Assembly (NCBI GenBank): GCA_029339195.1
Contig: JAPTJF010000343.1
Coordinates: forward strand, 1 to 64,000
DNA: 64,000 nt
Direction of reading: 5' to 3'
DNA from: Micractinium sp. NFX-FRZ
Lineage: Eukaryota > Chlorophyta > Trebouxiophyceae > Chlorellales > Chlorellaceae
Shown here: positions 1-11,758 of the stretch, piece by piece
How the letters are laid out: each line of letters opens with the position of its first letter
Numbering within the stretch: position 1 is the stretch's first letter
Made by a program: the position numbers and the translations under genes
Notes under the pieces: generated by a model
What the model was told of the DNA's origin: nothing
The model's input: only the letters and a program-made list of their open reading frames with translations
Database searches by the model: none

Positions 1-1516
1 GGCGGGGGCGGGGGCGGGGGCGGCAGGTGAGGGGGCGGCAGCGCGGCGGGGAATTGCCACGGATCATGAGGTTGGGGGCGGCGGGCGTGGCGGCGGGCTC
101 CGGGGCGGAGGGCGCGGCGGCGGCGATGGCCTTGGGGGCGGGGGTGGCGGCGGGCTCACCGGGTGCCGCTTCATGGGGGGCTGCGGTTGAGGGCGTGTCT
201 TGGCAGCAGCTGCAGTTGCCCCACTGTCAGCTACTGGGCCAGCACACTCGCGGGCCCCGCATTTGCCAGGACTCCCTGCTGCAGCAGTGGCTGCAGGCAT
301 GAGGGGGCGCACGCAGGTGGCGGCGGCGCGTGGGGTTGAGGCGGCCAGGCGATTGGCGTGAGAACGTCCGTTGACTCTCACAAGACATGCAGTGTAGTGC
401 AGTATCAAGCATTCCTGGCCAAAGATATCCGGGAGGCGTCGACATGCTGGCCATTGGATCCTCTGCTTCTGCCCAGCAGCCCGCCCACGTGGCACAAGCC
501 CTGGTGGGACGACCACACCGCAGGGCGGCTGGCTAAATAGATGGCCAGCACGGAAGAGCGCAGCATGAAACACACGTACATTGTGAGCATCAGCTTGAAA
601 CAAACACACAGGCTTACTAGCAGGACCACAGCAAGAACAGGTGGGCTCCGCTCAGAGCAGCTGGACTCACCCAGGTACAAGAGGCAGAGCAGCACCGCCA
701 GGCGGTGCGCAGGCGGTGCATGCAGGCGGTGGCACCGCAGCGCCAGCGAGGGCTCAGTGCTTCCACCAAGCCCGGGGGTCTTCCCGCGGCTCACGGCACG
801 CTTGCTTCCTTCCATCTTGCAGAAAACAGGTCACTTCTTTTGGGTTGGGGTTCAATCGGGGTTTCGGTGACGTCCTCTGCGACGCGTCCCGAGTCAGGCT
901 GCACTGACGCACTCGCGCAGTAGAAAAGTCACGATGCTTATCGCAGTGCGAGCTTTCCTGTGCTTAACGGTGAATGTCCTCCGCCTGCTGGCCCCGCCGT
1001 GCTGGCGTGGCAAAATGCGCAGCGCACCAAATGCCAGCAGTTCGGGATGGCAGGGATTTGCTGTGCTAGCAGGGATGGAGGCTGTGCTCGGAAAGGACAC
1101 AAGCGCAGGCAACAGCACGTGCTGAGGCGGCACCTCAGAAGCCATGTACAGGCACCTGGAGCGGCGGCAGGGTGCGGAGAGCGCAGCGGCAGCTACTCCA
1201 ATAGGAAGCATGTATTCGCCAATGCAGCACCAAAGGCATCAGTATACTGCGTGTCTGCTGCCCCTCCCTGCCCTCTGCAAGCCTGTTCACTTGATGCATC
1301 GCTCCCGGTCAGCAACTTTATTGATACTCTTTGATACTCTTGTCCATCCCCGACCCACTGAACGGGCCGATGTCAACGAGCATCTGCACAATTGCAGCAG
1401 ATGCAAATGCTTCATGTGCTGTGCAAAGCTTGCCGACTTGTCCTCCTGTGTTTGTGGTTCACACGTTGGGTTCAGCCAGCCTGGTTACACAGCTGAGAGT
1501 ATCAATCACTGAGCCG
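1..1516. other. Left-edge region, no gene model supported
   Basis: The first 180 bases are a G-rich run of GGCGGG-type units on the plus strand. On the minus strand it would read as a Pro/Arg-rich tract ending near base 64; this could be part of a Pro-rich wall or pherophorin-like protein, or an intron. Short open stretches exist (for example minus strand 405-815 with hydrophobic runs, and minus strand 894-1211), but I could not link any of them into a phase-consistent gene. TTACA at 1485-1489 is a possible minus-strand TGTAA poly(A) signal for the gene that stops at 1517. Confidence 0.3.
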
Positions 1517-4062
1517 TTACGGGCATGTGCTCGGAGCCTGCTGCAGCTCATGGATCACGCAGTCGATCACCCCAACGATGCGCAGCGCATTGCACAGCGC
1601 AGGCTCTGCTGCAGCGCCCTCGCGGCACCGACGCAGGAGCGCGGCATAGCACGCCCGCCAGTTGATGGCGCGGGGCTGCGCGCCGCCTTGCGTGCTGCTG
1701 GTGCCGCCGCCGCCGCTGGTGGTGCCAGCACTGATGCCCTCCCAGGCATAGAAGGGTGCAGCCTTGCGGCAGGCCCGCGCCCACTCTGCCGCGTCTGGGG
1801 CGGGCAGCTGGCTCAGCTGGTCCGCTGCAAAGGCGCGCAGCTGGCGGCAGCAGCAGGCCAGTGCCATGGGCAGTGCCGCGCCCTGCTGCTCGCCCAGGCT
1901 GCCAGCAATGCACTCCAGGCAGGCGTTGTCGAGCGAGAGCAGCCCAGGGCCGCCCTGCGCTGCTGCCCGTGCTGCTGCCCGTGTTGTCGCCCGTGCTGCT
2001 GCCGCTGCCGCTGCCCGTGCGGCCGCCCGTGCTGCCGCCCGTGCTGCCGCCTGTGCTGGCGCCGGTGCCGCACGCTTCCTGCTGCGTACTGCTGCCAGCG
2101 CTGCAGGTGCTGCTGCCATCGCTGCTGGTGCAGGCCAGGCCTGGCGCGCGCAAATCTGCGCTGCAGCTGCTGCCAGCAGTGTGGGTGGAAGCTCCCGCAC
2201 CGGCTCCTCACACAGCCACTCGCTGCCGGCAGGAATGCTGAAGCCGCTGCCGCCCCAAAGCCCGGCCATGCCCCCTCCATACTCTATGGTCGAGTCGTCA
2301 GGGCAGCCGTTGCGGAGGAGGTACCTGCAATGCAGCGGAGATGGGCAATGCAGGGCAGCAATGGGAAAGGGCAGCAGCTGGGCAGCAGGGTGGAAGTAGG
2401 CAGCCGGGCAGCCGGGCAGCCGGGCAGTTGGGCATGTCAGGGCAGCAGGCAAATGGCAGCTGGCCACATGGGCAGGAAGGAGTTGGGCAGCCTGGCGGGG
2501 GCGCGGGCAGGCTGCCCTCAAGCCTCCAGCACGCAACCTTATGCAACCGGGGTGGCAGAGATGCGGGCACACTGGAGGCTTCTGCGCCCGGGCCCAGCTG
2601 CAGGGCGTCCCAGAGTGTTCGCTTTGAGAACACAAGAATGGGTGCGCACCTCCACACATCCTCCATGCGCACAAGCAGGCCGTGGGCCTCGAGTGAGCTC
2701 TCCAGAATGCCTGCAGAACAGAGGCGGCAAGCAACCGGCGGAGCGCGCCAGATGGTTATATTGGACCACACAAGCTTGGAATGGGAGATAACCCATGCCT
2801 TCATGCGGCTGCTCCAGCATGCTGCTGTGCATGAGCCGCACGCTTTCCATGCTGTGCTGACGAGGCAGGCTGCAGCCTGCCGCTGCCCGCACAGGTCTCT
2901 GTTGCCCTTCTCGCTGCCCGAAGCGCCCAAGACCTGCTCAACTCATGCCCACAGGAACAGCAGGCAACCTCACTCAGGCAAGTCAGGCACAATGGGCAAG
3001 TACCCTGCCGTGGCAGGCACCCAGCAGGCACAGCACCCACCCACCTCTGCAGGCCTCGTGCGCCACCAGCCCGCCACCATAGCTGTTGTATGCGTGCCAC
3101 CCTTCCTCTTCGCCTGTATAATGGCGTTCGCCACGCTGCGGCCAGTCACAAACGGTGTACCACTTGAACATGGTGTCTTCTCGCACTTGCACCTGAAGTG
3201 CAGCAGTACAGGCAGGGCGATAGGCACTCAGCAATTTGACGGATCAAATCCCACCAGTCAGCAGCTGCGCAAGCATGCATTGTGCGGTGGAAGCAGGGCG
3301 GCGGATGGCTTCTGCCAGGCAGCAGCAGCACAGAGCCAGGGGTTGCTCACCTGGTCCGCAAAAAGCAGGCCTGCCGGCGGGAGCACGAGCCGCTTGGTAG
3401 GGTTGTCCATTACCAAAGCGTACGTGTGCTCCCAGTCTCCCGCCTCGTCCTCGCCAGGGATCAGCTCAGAGCTCCCATCGTCGGGGTCTGACCCTGCCCC
3501 AGGTTCGGGCTCGTGTGCAGCCGCCAGCTCTGCCTCTGCCGCTACGAGCGGCGCCGCTGCGCGTGCCGCCGCTGCTGCGCCACGTCGCGCGGCGGGTGGT
3601 CATGGTTCCAGGGGAGTCCTTAGCGGCGGTGGTAAATCGCTGCTGCGCGGCACAGATACTGATGGCGGGCAGGCAGGTCCGGGTGCGGGTCACCCTCGGG
3701 GTGCGGTTCGTCCTCGTCGTCGAATGGCCGCTGCACGACGGGTCCAGCCGCAAAGGCAGCAAGGTTGGGCGTCCATGAAGGGCATGGCGGGCGTCCAACA
3801 GCAAGAAGAAGAAGAACAACAACAACACGCGTGGGTGACTGAGGGGTGAACGCGACAGCCAGGCTGGCGGCGGCTAATGCCGCCGCTGCCAGACTGCCGG
3901 CCCACCCCCTTGGAGGGGCCTGTTAGCCGGTCTGCGCCGCCAGCCTACGATCGCTGTTGGGTGCGTACTTGCATTTGAACTGCAGCCGGTCTGCGCCGCC
4001 CTGCTGGCGCGGGCGCCGGCGCTGCCCGCGCAGCTGCGTTTGAGATGAACGATCAGCCACAT
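1517..4062 (-). CDS. Unrecognised 7-exon protein, about 564 residues
   Basis: I do not recognise this family. The phase-consistent model has exons 4062-3969, 3885-3694, 3535-3351, 3192-3045, 2876-2772, 2710-2548 and 2324-1517 (564 residues, stop TAA). The product has a basic N-terminus, a Val/Leu run (VVVVLLLLAV), an acidic section, and then a middle rich in Trp and Tyr (HTYALVMDNPTKRL, FKWYTVCDW, YNSYGGGLVAHEA) that looks like a folded domain. A long Ala/Arg tract precedes a Cys/Leu-rich helical C-terminus. The ATG at 4062 and exon 1 are tentative. The donor at 2772 is one of two choices; the other would leave a 25-base intron, which is improbable. The exon at 2876 has a competing acceptor 8 bases further on that shifts the frame. 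I am confident in exons 2-4 and 7 and less so in the ends. No function is proposed. Confidence 0.5.
3922..4001 (-). repeat. Copy of exon 1 segment inside intron 1
   Basis: The 17-base string agccggtctgcgccgcc occurs in the proposed exon 1 (about 3985-4001) and again in the following intron (about 3925-3941). It is one of a series of exon-edge copies found in introns across this window. Confidence 0.5.
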
Positions 4063-4325
4063 ATGTCGTCAGCCAGGGCGAAGCTTGATCTCAGATTGTT
4101 CAACATGTGTGCATCGAAAACATAACATGGAACTGTGACATTATTCTAACTGCGCTGGCTCTTTGCTGCACTCTCGCTTGCTCTCGCCGTTTCTGTGGGG
4201 CGTGCCTAGCTTGGGCCGGCATGTACTGACTCAGCCTCCCCAACCCCAGCGTGTGGTAGGCGGCAGGGATGGGTGGGCGGGACTCTCCGTTGATTGACGA
4301 GGCCTCTTCATTATCGCCATCATTA
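4063..4325. other. Spacer between two minus-strand genes
   Basis: A relatively AT-rich stretch (about 4080-4200) lies between the start of the unrecognised minus gene and the stop of the FAD oxidase. I see no open frame or RNA. It should hold the promoter of the first gene and the 3' end of the second, although no TGTAA is visible here. Confidence 0.4.
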
Positions 4326-4788
4326 TCATGCTGTGGGCGCCGGGATGGCCAGCGGATTGGTGGTGAAGAAGCCCGTGGGGTCGAACTGGGCCTTCACCTG
4401 CATGGTTACATCATAAAAGAACCGGGTCACAGGTGCAGAGGGATAATGTGGGTGCACCAAGGGATGATTGGGAGATCATGAGCTGCCCAGAGCACCGGCG
4501 CGCCTGCCTGACTTCCCAGAGAGAGCCATCACCCTGCCTGCCCCGGGCCCTCCATCCAGCCCTCCCTACTGGTGGTGTTGGGCTGCCAAGTGCAGTTACT
4601 GGAGTGCCCACCTTCTGCAGCCAGCCTAGGTTGTCGCCGTAGTAAGACTTCAGCGGGTCGGCGGAGGCTTGGTCCTCTTGGTACCCCACATAAGCGGGCT
4701 GCAGTGGCAGAAAGAGTGAAGGTACAGGCAAGGCACACCACCATGGAAGTCAGGTGGGCTGCAGCGGGCACAGGCAGCAGCACAGATG

Positions 4789-4832
<44 letters not shown>

Positions 4833-7800
4833 CACCACACACAGCAGCAGCTGCAGGCACAGCACACCACACAGCAGCAGCAGCAGCTGCAGAGGGTAGA
4901 AGCGGCGCACCTGCCCAGGCAGCAGAGGCGCCGCCACCTTCTCCACTGCATTGGCAGCTCTGTCCAGCTGAGGAATGTCTGCCTCCTCCTTCACCCGCTC
5001 TGCTGCCTGCGGGGTTCAGTCAACAGTGGGGATGGGGGTTGTCGTCAGGCGGGGGTTGTCGTCAGCCACGTGCACCAGCACGGGCGAGTGGCTTGCACCG
5101 CTCAGCCGCCAGCTCAGCAGCCGACAGTGCGCAAGCTCGGTCCAGCCACGTGCCAGCCCAGCTCACCTCCAGCCCAGCCCGGCGCACCTTCATGAAGTAC
5201 AGCGCCTGCCTCCAGGGGAAGCCGGTGTCTGTTGCGTTACGCTGGTGGACTGCCGACTGCAGCGGGGAGAGTTGCAGGAGCGGACCCCCCATCAGGGCAG
5301 AGGATCCCAAGCAAGCTTGCACCTCGCTGACATAAGCATTTCTCGCTTGCAAGGCGCTTGCCTTCGCGCATCAGCGCAATCAGCTGATCAGCGTAAGCAT
5401 CGCCTGCATCTGCCCCACCAATAATTTGCCAGCCTCCTGCTCCTCCAGCGTCCCGCCACACCCACAGCCCCACCCCACTGCCTGGCTGAGCCACCCCGCC
5501 CCGCCCCGCCCACCTGCGCGCCCATAGCATGCAGCACCACGGTGCCGCCGGCCGCCCGCAGCGCCTTGAACACGTCGGCAAACGCGCTCCGGGCCAGAGG
5601 CTTCATCACGAACCAGCTCTTCTCCTTGAAGTAGTCGCGCTTGGAGAGGGCGAATTCGGAGTCCAGGAGGGCTCGAGGGTCGGTCTTGTTGGGCGGCCTT
5701 GCTGCCCGCCGCCTCAAGCGCCATCTGCGGATGGCCGGGCGGGTGGGGGCCGGGTGGTGTTCGATGAGCAGAGGGTGGGCAGGGCCATGCAGCGGCAAGC
5801 AGCACCAAGTGCTGGCACAGAGCAGCATGACATGGCGGCAAGTTGCTTCCTGGGACACCACCAGGCCCCGCTCTCAGCCTGCTGCACCAGGTCGCCTGCA
5901 CCAAGGCCCTACCTTCCTTGCATGGCTACTACTTGATAAGATCAACGGAGCCGCACCCGCCTCATAGCTCTCACCTGGATAAAGCTGAGCTCTCGGGCGC
6001 TGCCACTGGGCAGGCTGCTGCCCGGAAGCCAGCGGGACTGCAGTACCCCCAGCCGCCGCAGCTCTGCCGTCAGCTTGCCCTTGCTCCTGCCGGCGGTGGT
6101 GGGCGAAGGGAAGCGGGAGGCGGACAGGTGAGTGTCATGAAGGCCAGCACAGCTGGCAACGAACGCCCAGGTGGGAATGGTGTGCTGGTGGGAGGCCACC
6201 GGATTGCTGACATCACGGCCACAAGCGCTGCCTGCAGCCTGCCAGCCACCCTGCCTGCCCAGCTTGCCAGCGCCCTGTCACAAATGGGGCCAAACGCTGC
6301 GGCTGCCTGCTCACCCGGGCAGCACAAAGGCTGCAATTACGGTGCCCTCCTTGCGCAGGTTGATCTCTGAAAAGAGCTTGCCATCGCCCTGGGGCAGCAC
6401 ACGCCCCTGCCAGCGAACCAGGAAGTCGAGCGCGTGCTGCTTGGCTGCGGGGCGGGCAGACACGAGGAAGGGGTACGAGACAGTGAGTGGCCTACGTTTA
6501 GCATCGCCGGCGGGCGGAGCCAGCGGATGTTGCTTTGCGGGGATGGGAGGGCGGTGGTGGCACTACCACTGGCCTGGCCTGCGCATGTGCTACCAGCGCG
6601 CCCCCAGGCCCGGCTGTCACCCTGCTCTGCCAAGCCGCCCCTGCACCCACCAATCTCCACACGCGCCAGGGTGTGCACTTTAGCGACGGGGTGCAGCTTC
6701 AGTTGGAACTCCGTGACGACGCCTGACAGGAGGAAAGTCATAGGGGCGGCCCCATGATTAGGCACACCATGATGCATCATGTGGGCGCGACCGAGGGCGG
6801 TGCCGCACAGCAGGCAAGAGTCTCTGCCTATGCGAGCTGCCCAGCAGGGCACAGGGCACCATGGGCCTGCAGCCACTCGCTGCAGCTTCCTGGCTGGCAA
6901 CTTGGGGGTGGGCACGCCAGGCAGGGGCGCGGCATGCGGGGCTGCAGGCACACCAGGCAGCAGGCGCTTGCAGTGGCAGCAAGGGCAGGGCAGGGGCGCC
7001 CTCACCAAAGTTTCCGCCGCCGCCCCCGCAGGAGGCGGCAAAGAGCTCCTTGTTGTGAGTGGTGTTGGCTGTCAGCAGTGCGCCGCTTGCATCCACCATC
7101 GTCAAGGACAGCAGCTGGTCGCACGACAGCCCAAACTGGGGCGTGATGTAGCTGAAGCCTCCGCCTTCAAGGGGGGGGGATGGAACTCAGGCAGGCAGCA
7201 GAAGAGGGGTGGGAGCGGTTGGTTGCGGGGGTGCTTCAAATGGGGAGTAGGGCAGGTTTGGCCGCCGTAGCGGACGCAGCAACTGCTGCCGCCCAGGCAC
7301 GGCTGCCTCCCTGCGCTGCCTGACGCCCCCCATGCCTGCAGTGCTGCCTGCCACCGGGTCAGCCCAGCCCGCCCCTGAGAGCTGGGAAGCTCAGATCGCT
7401 GCACTGCTGCCCGCATGTGCAGCGGCACTCACCCAGTATGTGCCCGCCGGCGCCGACGTTGGGGCACGTCCCCGCCACCAGTGCAGTCCTGCTGCCTGCC
7501 TTCTTCCACACCTCATAGTACACCTTGCCCAGCAAGGCGCCCGCCTGCAGCCGAACACACAGAGGAGGGGGATAGGGAAGGGCGTGGAGTGGTCGGGGTG
7601 AAGGGGGGAGGCGGGTTGGCAAGCTGGCACTGCTGTGCCAGGGCAGCAGCCGCTCACCAGGCTGCACAGTTGGCAAGCCACACTCTGTTACCCTGGTCAG
7701 AAACTCCTAACCCCGAACTGCGCACCACAGCGCAGCGCAGGCTGGCTGACGCCTCGGCTGCGGCGGCTGAACTGGCACGCAGGCCACACAGCAGCACATG

Positions 7801-8948
7801 CCTTGTGCAGGCACAGCGCGAGCATGCCCGCAACAGCAGGGGCGCACCTGCACTACCACGGATGTCTTGTTCTTGTCCACCTTCACTTCGTTCATTTCTG
7901 CCAGGTCAATTGTGAGGGTACCGGAGCGCACCGAGTATCCCATGAAGCTGCCGCCGCCGGCCCTGCACAGCAGGCAGCAGCAGGCACAGCAGGCACAGCA
8001 CACATTGCAGGCGGATCGACGGTGCTGCTGACCACGCATGTTGGAGCTGCTCACGGAGCTGCCCCATCCGGCCCACGCTCAAACGTGAGCACCGAGCGGA
8101 GCACAGTTGCACCGTGTGCGCATGCATGGTTGGATAGCAGTGCCTGACAATCACATTGGCAGCAGGATGCTGGGGACAGTGCGAGATGCCGACCTTCCTC
8201 CTCTAGACGGCAACCTCAAAGGCCGCAAAAACTCAATCAAACAGGGGCGCAGCTGGCAGGGGATGTCCCCCCGCCCCCCGCCCTTGCAGCCTTACCTGGC
8301 AGTCACCTGCACCTTGGCCTGGCGCGTGCAGCGCACCGCCGCCGCCAGCGCGGGCGCGTTGCGTGGGAACAGGACTCCCAGGGGCACCGCCCCCGCATGC
8401 AGCTTGGCCCACTGCCTCCCGCCTGCAACCGCTGCCAGCTGGCCTGGCTTGGAGCCGTCCACCAGGATTGCATCGGTGGCCTTCAAGCACCTGCACAGGT
8501 GGCAGGTACACCTGCATCTTGACGCCGCTCTGCCCAGCACCGCACTGCCCAGCGCCGCTCTGCCCCGCGCCTCATGCACGCCCCAGCCTGCCCAGCCCAG
8601 GCACGTGCGCAGCCCAGCCCAGCAGCCCACGCAACCTGCGCCCCACGCACTTCCGAAGCCCAGGCTTCATCCGCAGCACGGCCACCTCCACGCCGCTGCC
8701 CGCCGGGGCAGACGACGACGACGGCGGAGGCGGGAGGGACTGCACCGGCGCCGGCAGGCAGGCTGCGGGGTGGGGTCGGGGCGGTGAGCGGGGGGTCTGA
8801 GAGTCGCAAGCAGACGTTGCTGCAAAGGCTGCACAAGAGTGGGGGTAATGGTGTGGGGCAGGGAAGCTGCCAGTAGCGGCGGCAGCCACGGCCTTGAGGA
8901 CTCACCAACCAGGGCCAGCAGCGCGACCAGCTGCTGACGGCCAACCAT
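4326..8948 (-). CDS. Berberine-bridge-enzyme-like FAD-linked oxidoreductase
   Basis: This is a secreted or vacuolar flavoprotein oxidase of the BBE/PCMH fold, oxidising an unknown alcohol, sugar or alkaloid-like substrate (role inferred from the family). Exons: 8948-8906, 8762-8651, 8490-8296, 7962-7848, 7544-7433, 7164-7006, 6722-6651, 6444-6315, 6086-5975, 5724-5514, 5256-5188 (or ending a few codons further at a GTGAGC donor), 5006-4911, 4698-4612, 4397-4326. About 527 residues, the normal family length. A hydrophobic signal-like start (QQLVALLALV) is followed by the FAD domain (LFPRNAPAL, GTCPNVGAGGHILGGGF, CGGGGGNFGVVTEF). The C-terminal BBE domain ends in YYGDNLGWLQK and FDPTGFF. The Cys that binds FAD (about residue 182) is present, but the usual FAD-binding His (RSGGHS) is replaced (RAGGGS). 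Exon 10 seems to need a one-base shift near 5690 to keep the conserved frame. The family call is firm; the substrate is unknown. Confidence 0.87.
4788..4832. repeat. (CAG)n microsatellite in an intron
   Basis: About 14 CAG units lie in the intron between exons 4911-5006 and 4612-4698 of the FAD oxidase gene, followed by shorter CAG runs to about 4890. Confidence 0.9.
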
Positions 8949-9747
8949 TGATCAGGAGCCTGCGATCACGTGCACCCGTGCGCAGCAGCTGGACGCACGG
9001 CGCTGTTGGTCGAGCGACCAAAAGTAGCGCTATGGAAGGGAAGGTTGGACTTGAGACGCCCTCTCGTGCTCAGAGCATTACTTTGTGAGCCACGCAAAGT
9101 TCAACGGGGCACGCTATGACACCTGCGGCCTGTAGCCCTTCAATGCCATCTGGAGGCGGTACCGCCACAACCGCCAACTGCCGGCGCCGGCACCAAGCCC
9201 AGGTGCTGCTGGGCATGTACTCAGAACAAAGGACGGAACAAAAGGGCTCAGAAGTAGCTTCCCATACGAGCACCATGCTTTGCTCAGCGCGCCTACACAC
9301 TTTGTGGCAGCCACTGGGGGCGTTGGGCCTGGCGTGTGCCTGGCGTGGTCACCAGCTGGTGCGAAATCAACCAGGAGTGGTCATGTATCCCTGCTGTGAA
9401 GGCAGATGCCACGCCATAAACTGTCAGGCCCATAGCAGTTGCATCTCCTGGTGCCCGACAGTTACATGATGCCCGCTGCGCCAGTGGCATCGACCGGTGT
9501 CAGGGACGCGTCAAGCCATCGGCACACGCTGCGCATATACACTGTGTCGCTGCCCTTTGCAGCCGAGCGCGATCACTTACAGTATGAGTAGGTGTTGGTT
9601 CAGGTCCATGAAGCGCCACAGGCCTAAACTCTTCTGTGGTCAACGAGATACCGCGCAGGGGAGCTGCCGTCCGCTCCCTCTGCCGCCGCCGTCAGGTCCG
9701 CCGCCCCCCCAGCAGCCAGTCGCCCGCTATGCCCTCAGGATTACGCC
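8949..9747. promoter_or_regulatory. Divergent intergenic region, FAD oxidase and tubby-like gene
   Basis: These 799 bases separate two ATGs on opposite strands, so the region should carry both promoters and 5' leaders. I see no convincing open frame, RNA gene or clear TATA element. Confidence 0.45.
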
Positions 9748-11321
9748 ATGACTCAGATCCAGCATCTTGGGATCCAAACAGCGGCCACTTCGACCGCTTT
9801 GCGTGCGCGCAAGGCGGGCCGCGCAGCATCACAGCACGGGGCAGGCCAGGGGGAAGACGCCTTGCGGAGTGCATACTCGATCCTATCGCCCACAATTCAA
9901 GCTGCACACATGGAAAGCCCGCCCATGAGGCCCCTTCCTCGCTCTCTGAGCACATGTCCCAAGCAGAGCTCCCTCTACATGGCCGGGGCCCCCGGCGGGC
10001 CCGAAACCATTTTCTGCGACACAGACGGCTGGGTGGCCATGTGGTGAGTGCTGCTGCCAGCGGCGCCGTGAAACATGCAGGCGCACACGCTCCCTGGGAG
10101 CCAGCGGCGGCGAAGGGCGGCGTCCCGGCATTTGGTTGCCGCCGCCGCCGCCAACCCAGCCAATCTCCCCCCTGCTGCACCTTGCATATCGCCCTGCTTC
10201 CTTTCCACCCTCCAGTTTCCGGATTTCCCACCCCCACACCATTTGCCTACGCGCTGCAGGGCGGCCAGCCAGCGCCGCGGGCGCTTTGCTCGCAGCATCA
10301 TTCTGCGGGAGGGCGGCACCGGCAAAGTGCTGCTGCACGCGCGCTCTTCAGACCTGCGCCAGCGGCACCTGCGCTGGGACGTGCGGGCCAGCAACGGGGA
10401 GCCCATAGTGACAGTGGAGGCGGTGCGGCGGCGCAAATATGGTGAGAAGAGAGGGCGGGCCTCGCATGCCTCCCCGCCTGCCCGGGCAGATGCGCACGTG
10501 TCGAGCACATTTGCCCCTGCAAGTTGTACTTGCATCACACAATTCACAATGATGCGCGCGCACATGCCCGCACAGGCACACATTGTTGCACCGATCAGCA
10601 CCTCCCCGCCTCCCACCCTCTCACCTCACATTCCCCCCCATCTCCATCCCCGTCCCCACCACCTGACACCACCCCTGCAGGCGAGGCAGGCTACAAGCTA
10701 CATGTCTACCCCGCGCACTACACCACCCCCAGCATCAAAGTGAAGCCTGATTTGGAGGACCCGCAGCAGAGCCGGCTGCTGATGTGGACCTTCAAAGAGG
10801 GCCAGCAAAAGGCTGAGGAGGGGACCGAAATGTGTGCCGCCACTTACAGCAGCTTTGCAGGCGGCAGCAGCGTGTGCTGGAGCCGAGTGCGCAGCGGCCT
10901 GCGCAGCAGCCGTGGCCTGGGCCGCGGCGCCACCAGCCCCATCCCTAGCCCCAGCCGCAGCAGCAGCGGCCGCAGCCGCGATGGGGGCGCCCGCAGCGGC
11001 GGCAGCAGCCCGCTACGCAGCCCGCCGCCCAGCCCGCCGGCAGAGGCAGCGGATTCAGCGGCGGGGGCAGCCGCCGGCACAGAGATTGAGGAGGAGCAGA
11101 CTGCCAGCGCAGCAGAGGTAGCGGCGGCGGCAGCAGCCCCTCCAGCAGCGGCGGCAGCCCCAGCGCTGGCAGCGGCGGTGGCGCCAGCAGCCCCGGCTGC
11201 CAGCCGGGGGCCAGGGGAGTGCCACATGACCCTCCACCGCAGGGCCAACACGCCGCTGGTGTGCTGCGTGCTGGCAATCCATCGCTGGCTGCTGGAACGG
11301 GATCTCAAGCGGAGCAAGTAA
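9748..11321 (+). CDS. Possible tubby-C-terminal-like (LURP-one related) protein
   Basis: Exons 9748-10043, 10260-10441 and 10681-11321 join in phase to 372 residues. The middle reads as successive beta strands with small polar turns (ETIFCDTDGWVAMW, GKVLLHARSS, RWDVRASNGEPIVTVEAVRR, YKLHVYP). It ends in PLVCCVLAIHRWLLERD, a hydrophobic helix before the C-terminus. That arrangement resembles the 12-stranded tubby C-terminal/LURP-one/scramblase fold, in which the closing helix fills the barrel; this is inference from shape, not a clear motif match. A Ser/Gly/Pro- then Ala-rich insert of roughly 110 residues (about 245-355) sits just before the final helix. The ATG at 9748 was chosen as the first in the exon-1 frame; internal Met codons at about 9910 and 9979 are alternatives. 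Confidence 0.6.
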
Positions 11322-11519
11322 AGACCGGCAGGCCCAGACACAGGGTGGGCAGCGCTGAGGGCCAGCAGCAGCAAGAGCTGGGTGCTGGATCTGACGCAGA
11401 AGCTGGGCAGGCACACAGTAGCAGTAGGTCGGCATTAGCGCAGGCACACGCAACACGCAACACGAGTGCAGAAAGAACATGTGAACGCACGCCCCCCAGC
11501 GGCACATGGACTCCAACAC

Positions 11520-11573
11520 GGACAGCACAGCACAGCACAGCACAGCACAGCACAGCACAGCACAGCACAGCGT
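11520..11573. repeat. (AGCAC)n pentanucleotide tandem repeat
   Basis: About ten nearly perfect acagc/agcac units. Degenerate relatives of the same unit appear at 30245-30385, 31797-31925 and 62279-62340. Confidence 0.9.
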
Positions 11574-11753
11574 ACCTCTACAGTGGCAGCACGGCAACAC
11601 GACTGCTCAACTTTGCCTAATTAATCAACTTGTGCATTCACTGCGCCATTCACTTTTCCGTACGCACAGCCACCATTATTGGACACGCCTATCTCCAACT
11701 GGTGCCAGTTGGCACCTCCTTCGCAGCACCTGCCACGGTGTATTGGTGTAGGT

Positions 11754-11758
11754 TTACA
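11754..11758 (-). terminator. Possible TGTAA poly(A) signal of the HECT gene
   Basis: TTACA on the plus strand, that is TGTAA on the minus strand, about 400 bases after the stop at 12157. TGTAA is the established poly(A) signal of green algae; the assignment is inferred from position. Confidence 0.4.

Noticed and set aside
405..815. Hydrophobic minus-strand frame near the left edge
   Set aside because: No supporting exon structure, start context or recognisable family; could be intron or UTR.
2710..2734. A 25-base intron GTTGCT...CTGCAG in gene 1
   Set aside because: It keeps the frame, but such a length is not credible for this lineage; a 61-base intron with a donor at 2771 works equally well.
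1331..3849. Long plus-strand open frames across 1331-3849
   Set aside because: They are antisense shadows of the minus-strand gene: composition is Cys/Arg/Gln-rich without domain sense, and the minus strand has phase-consistent exons.
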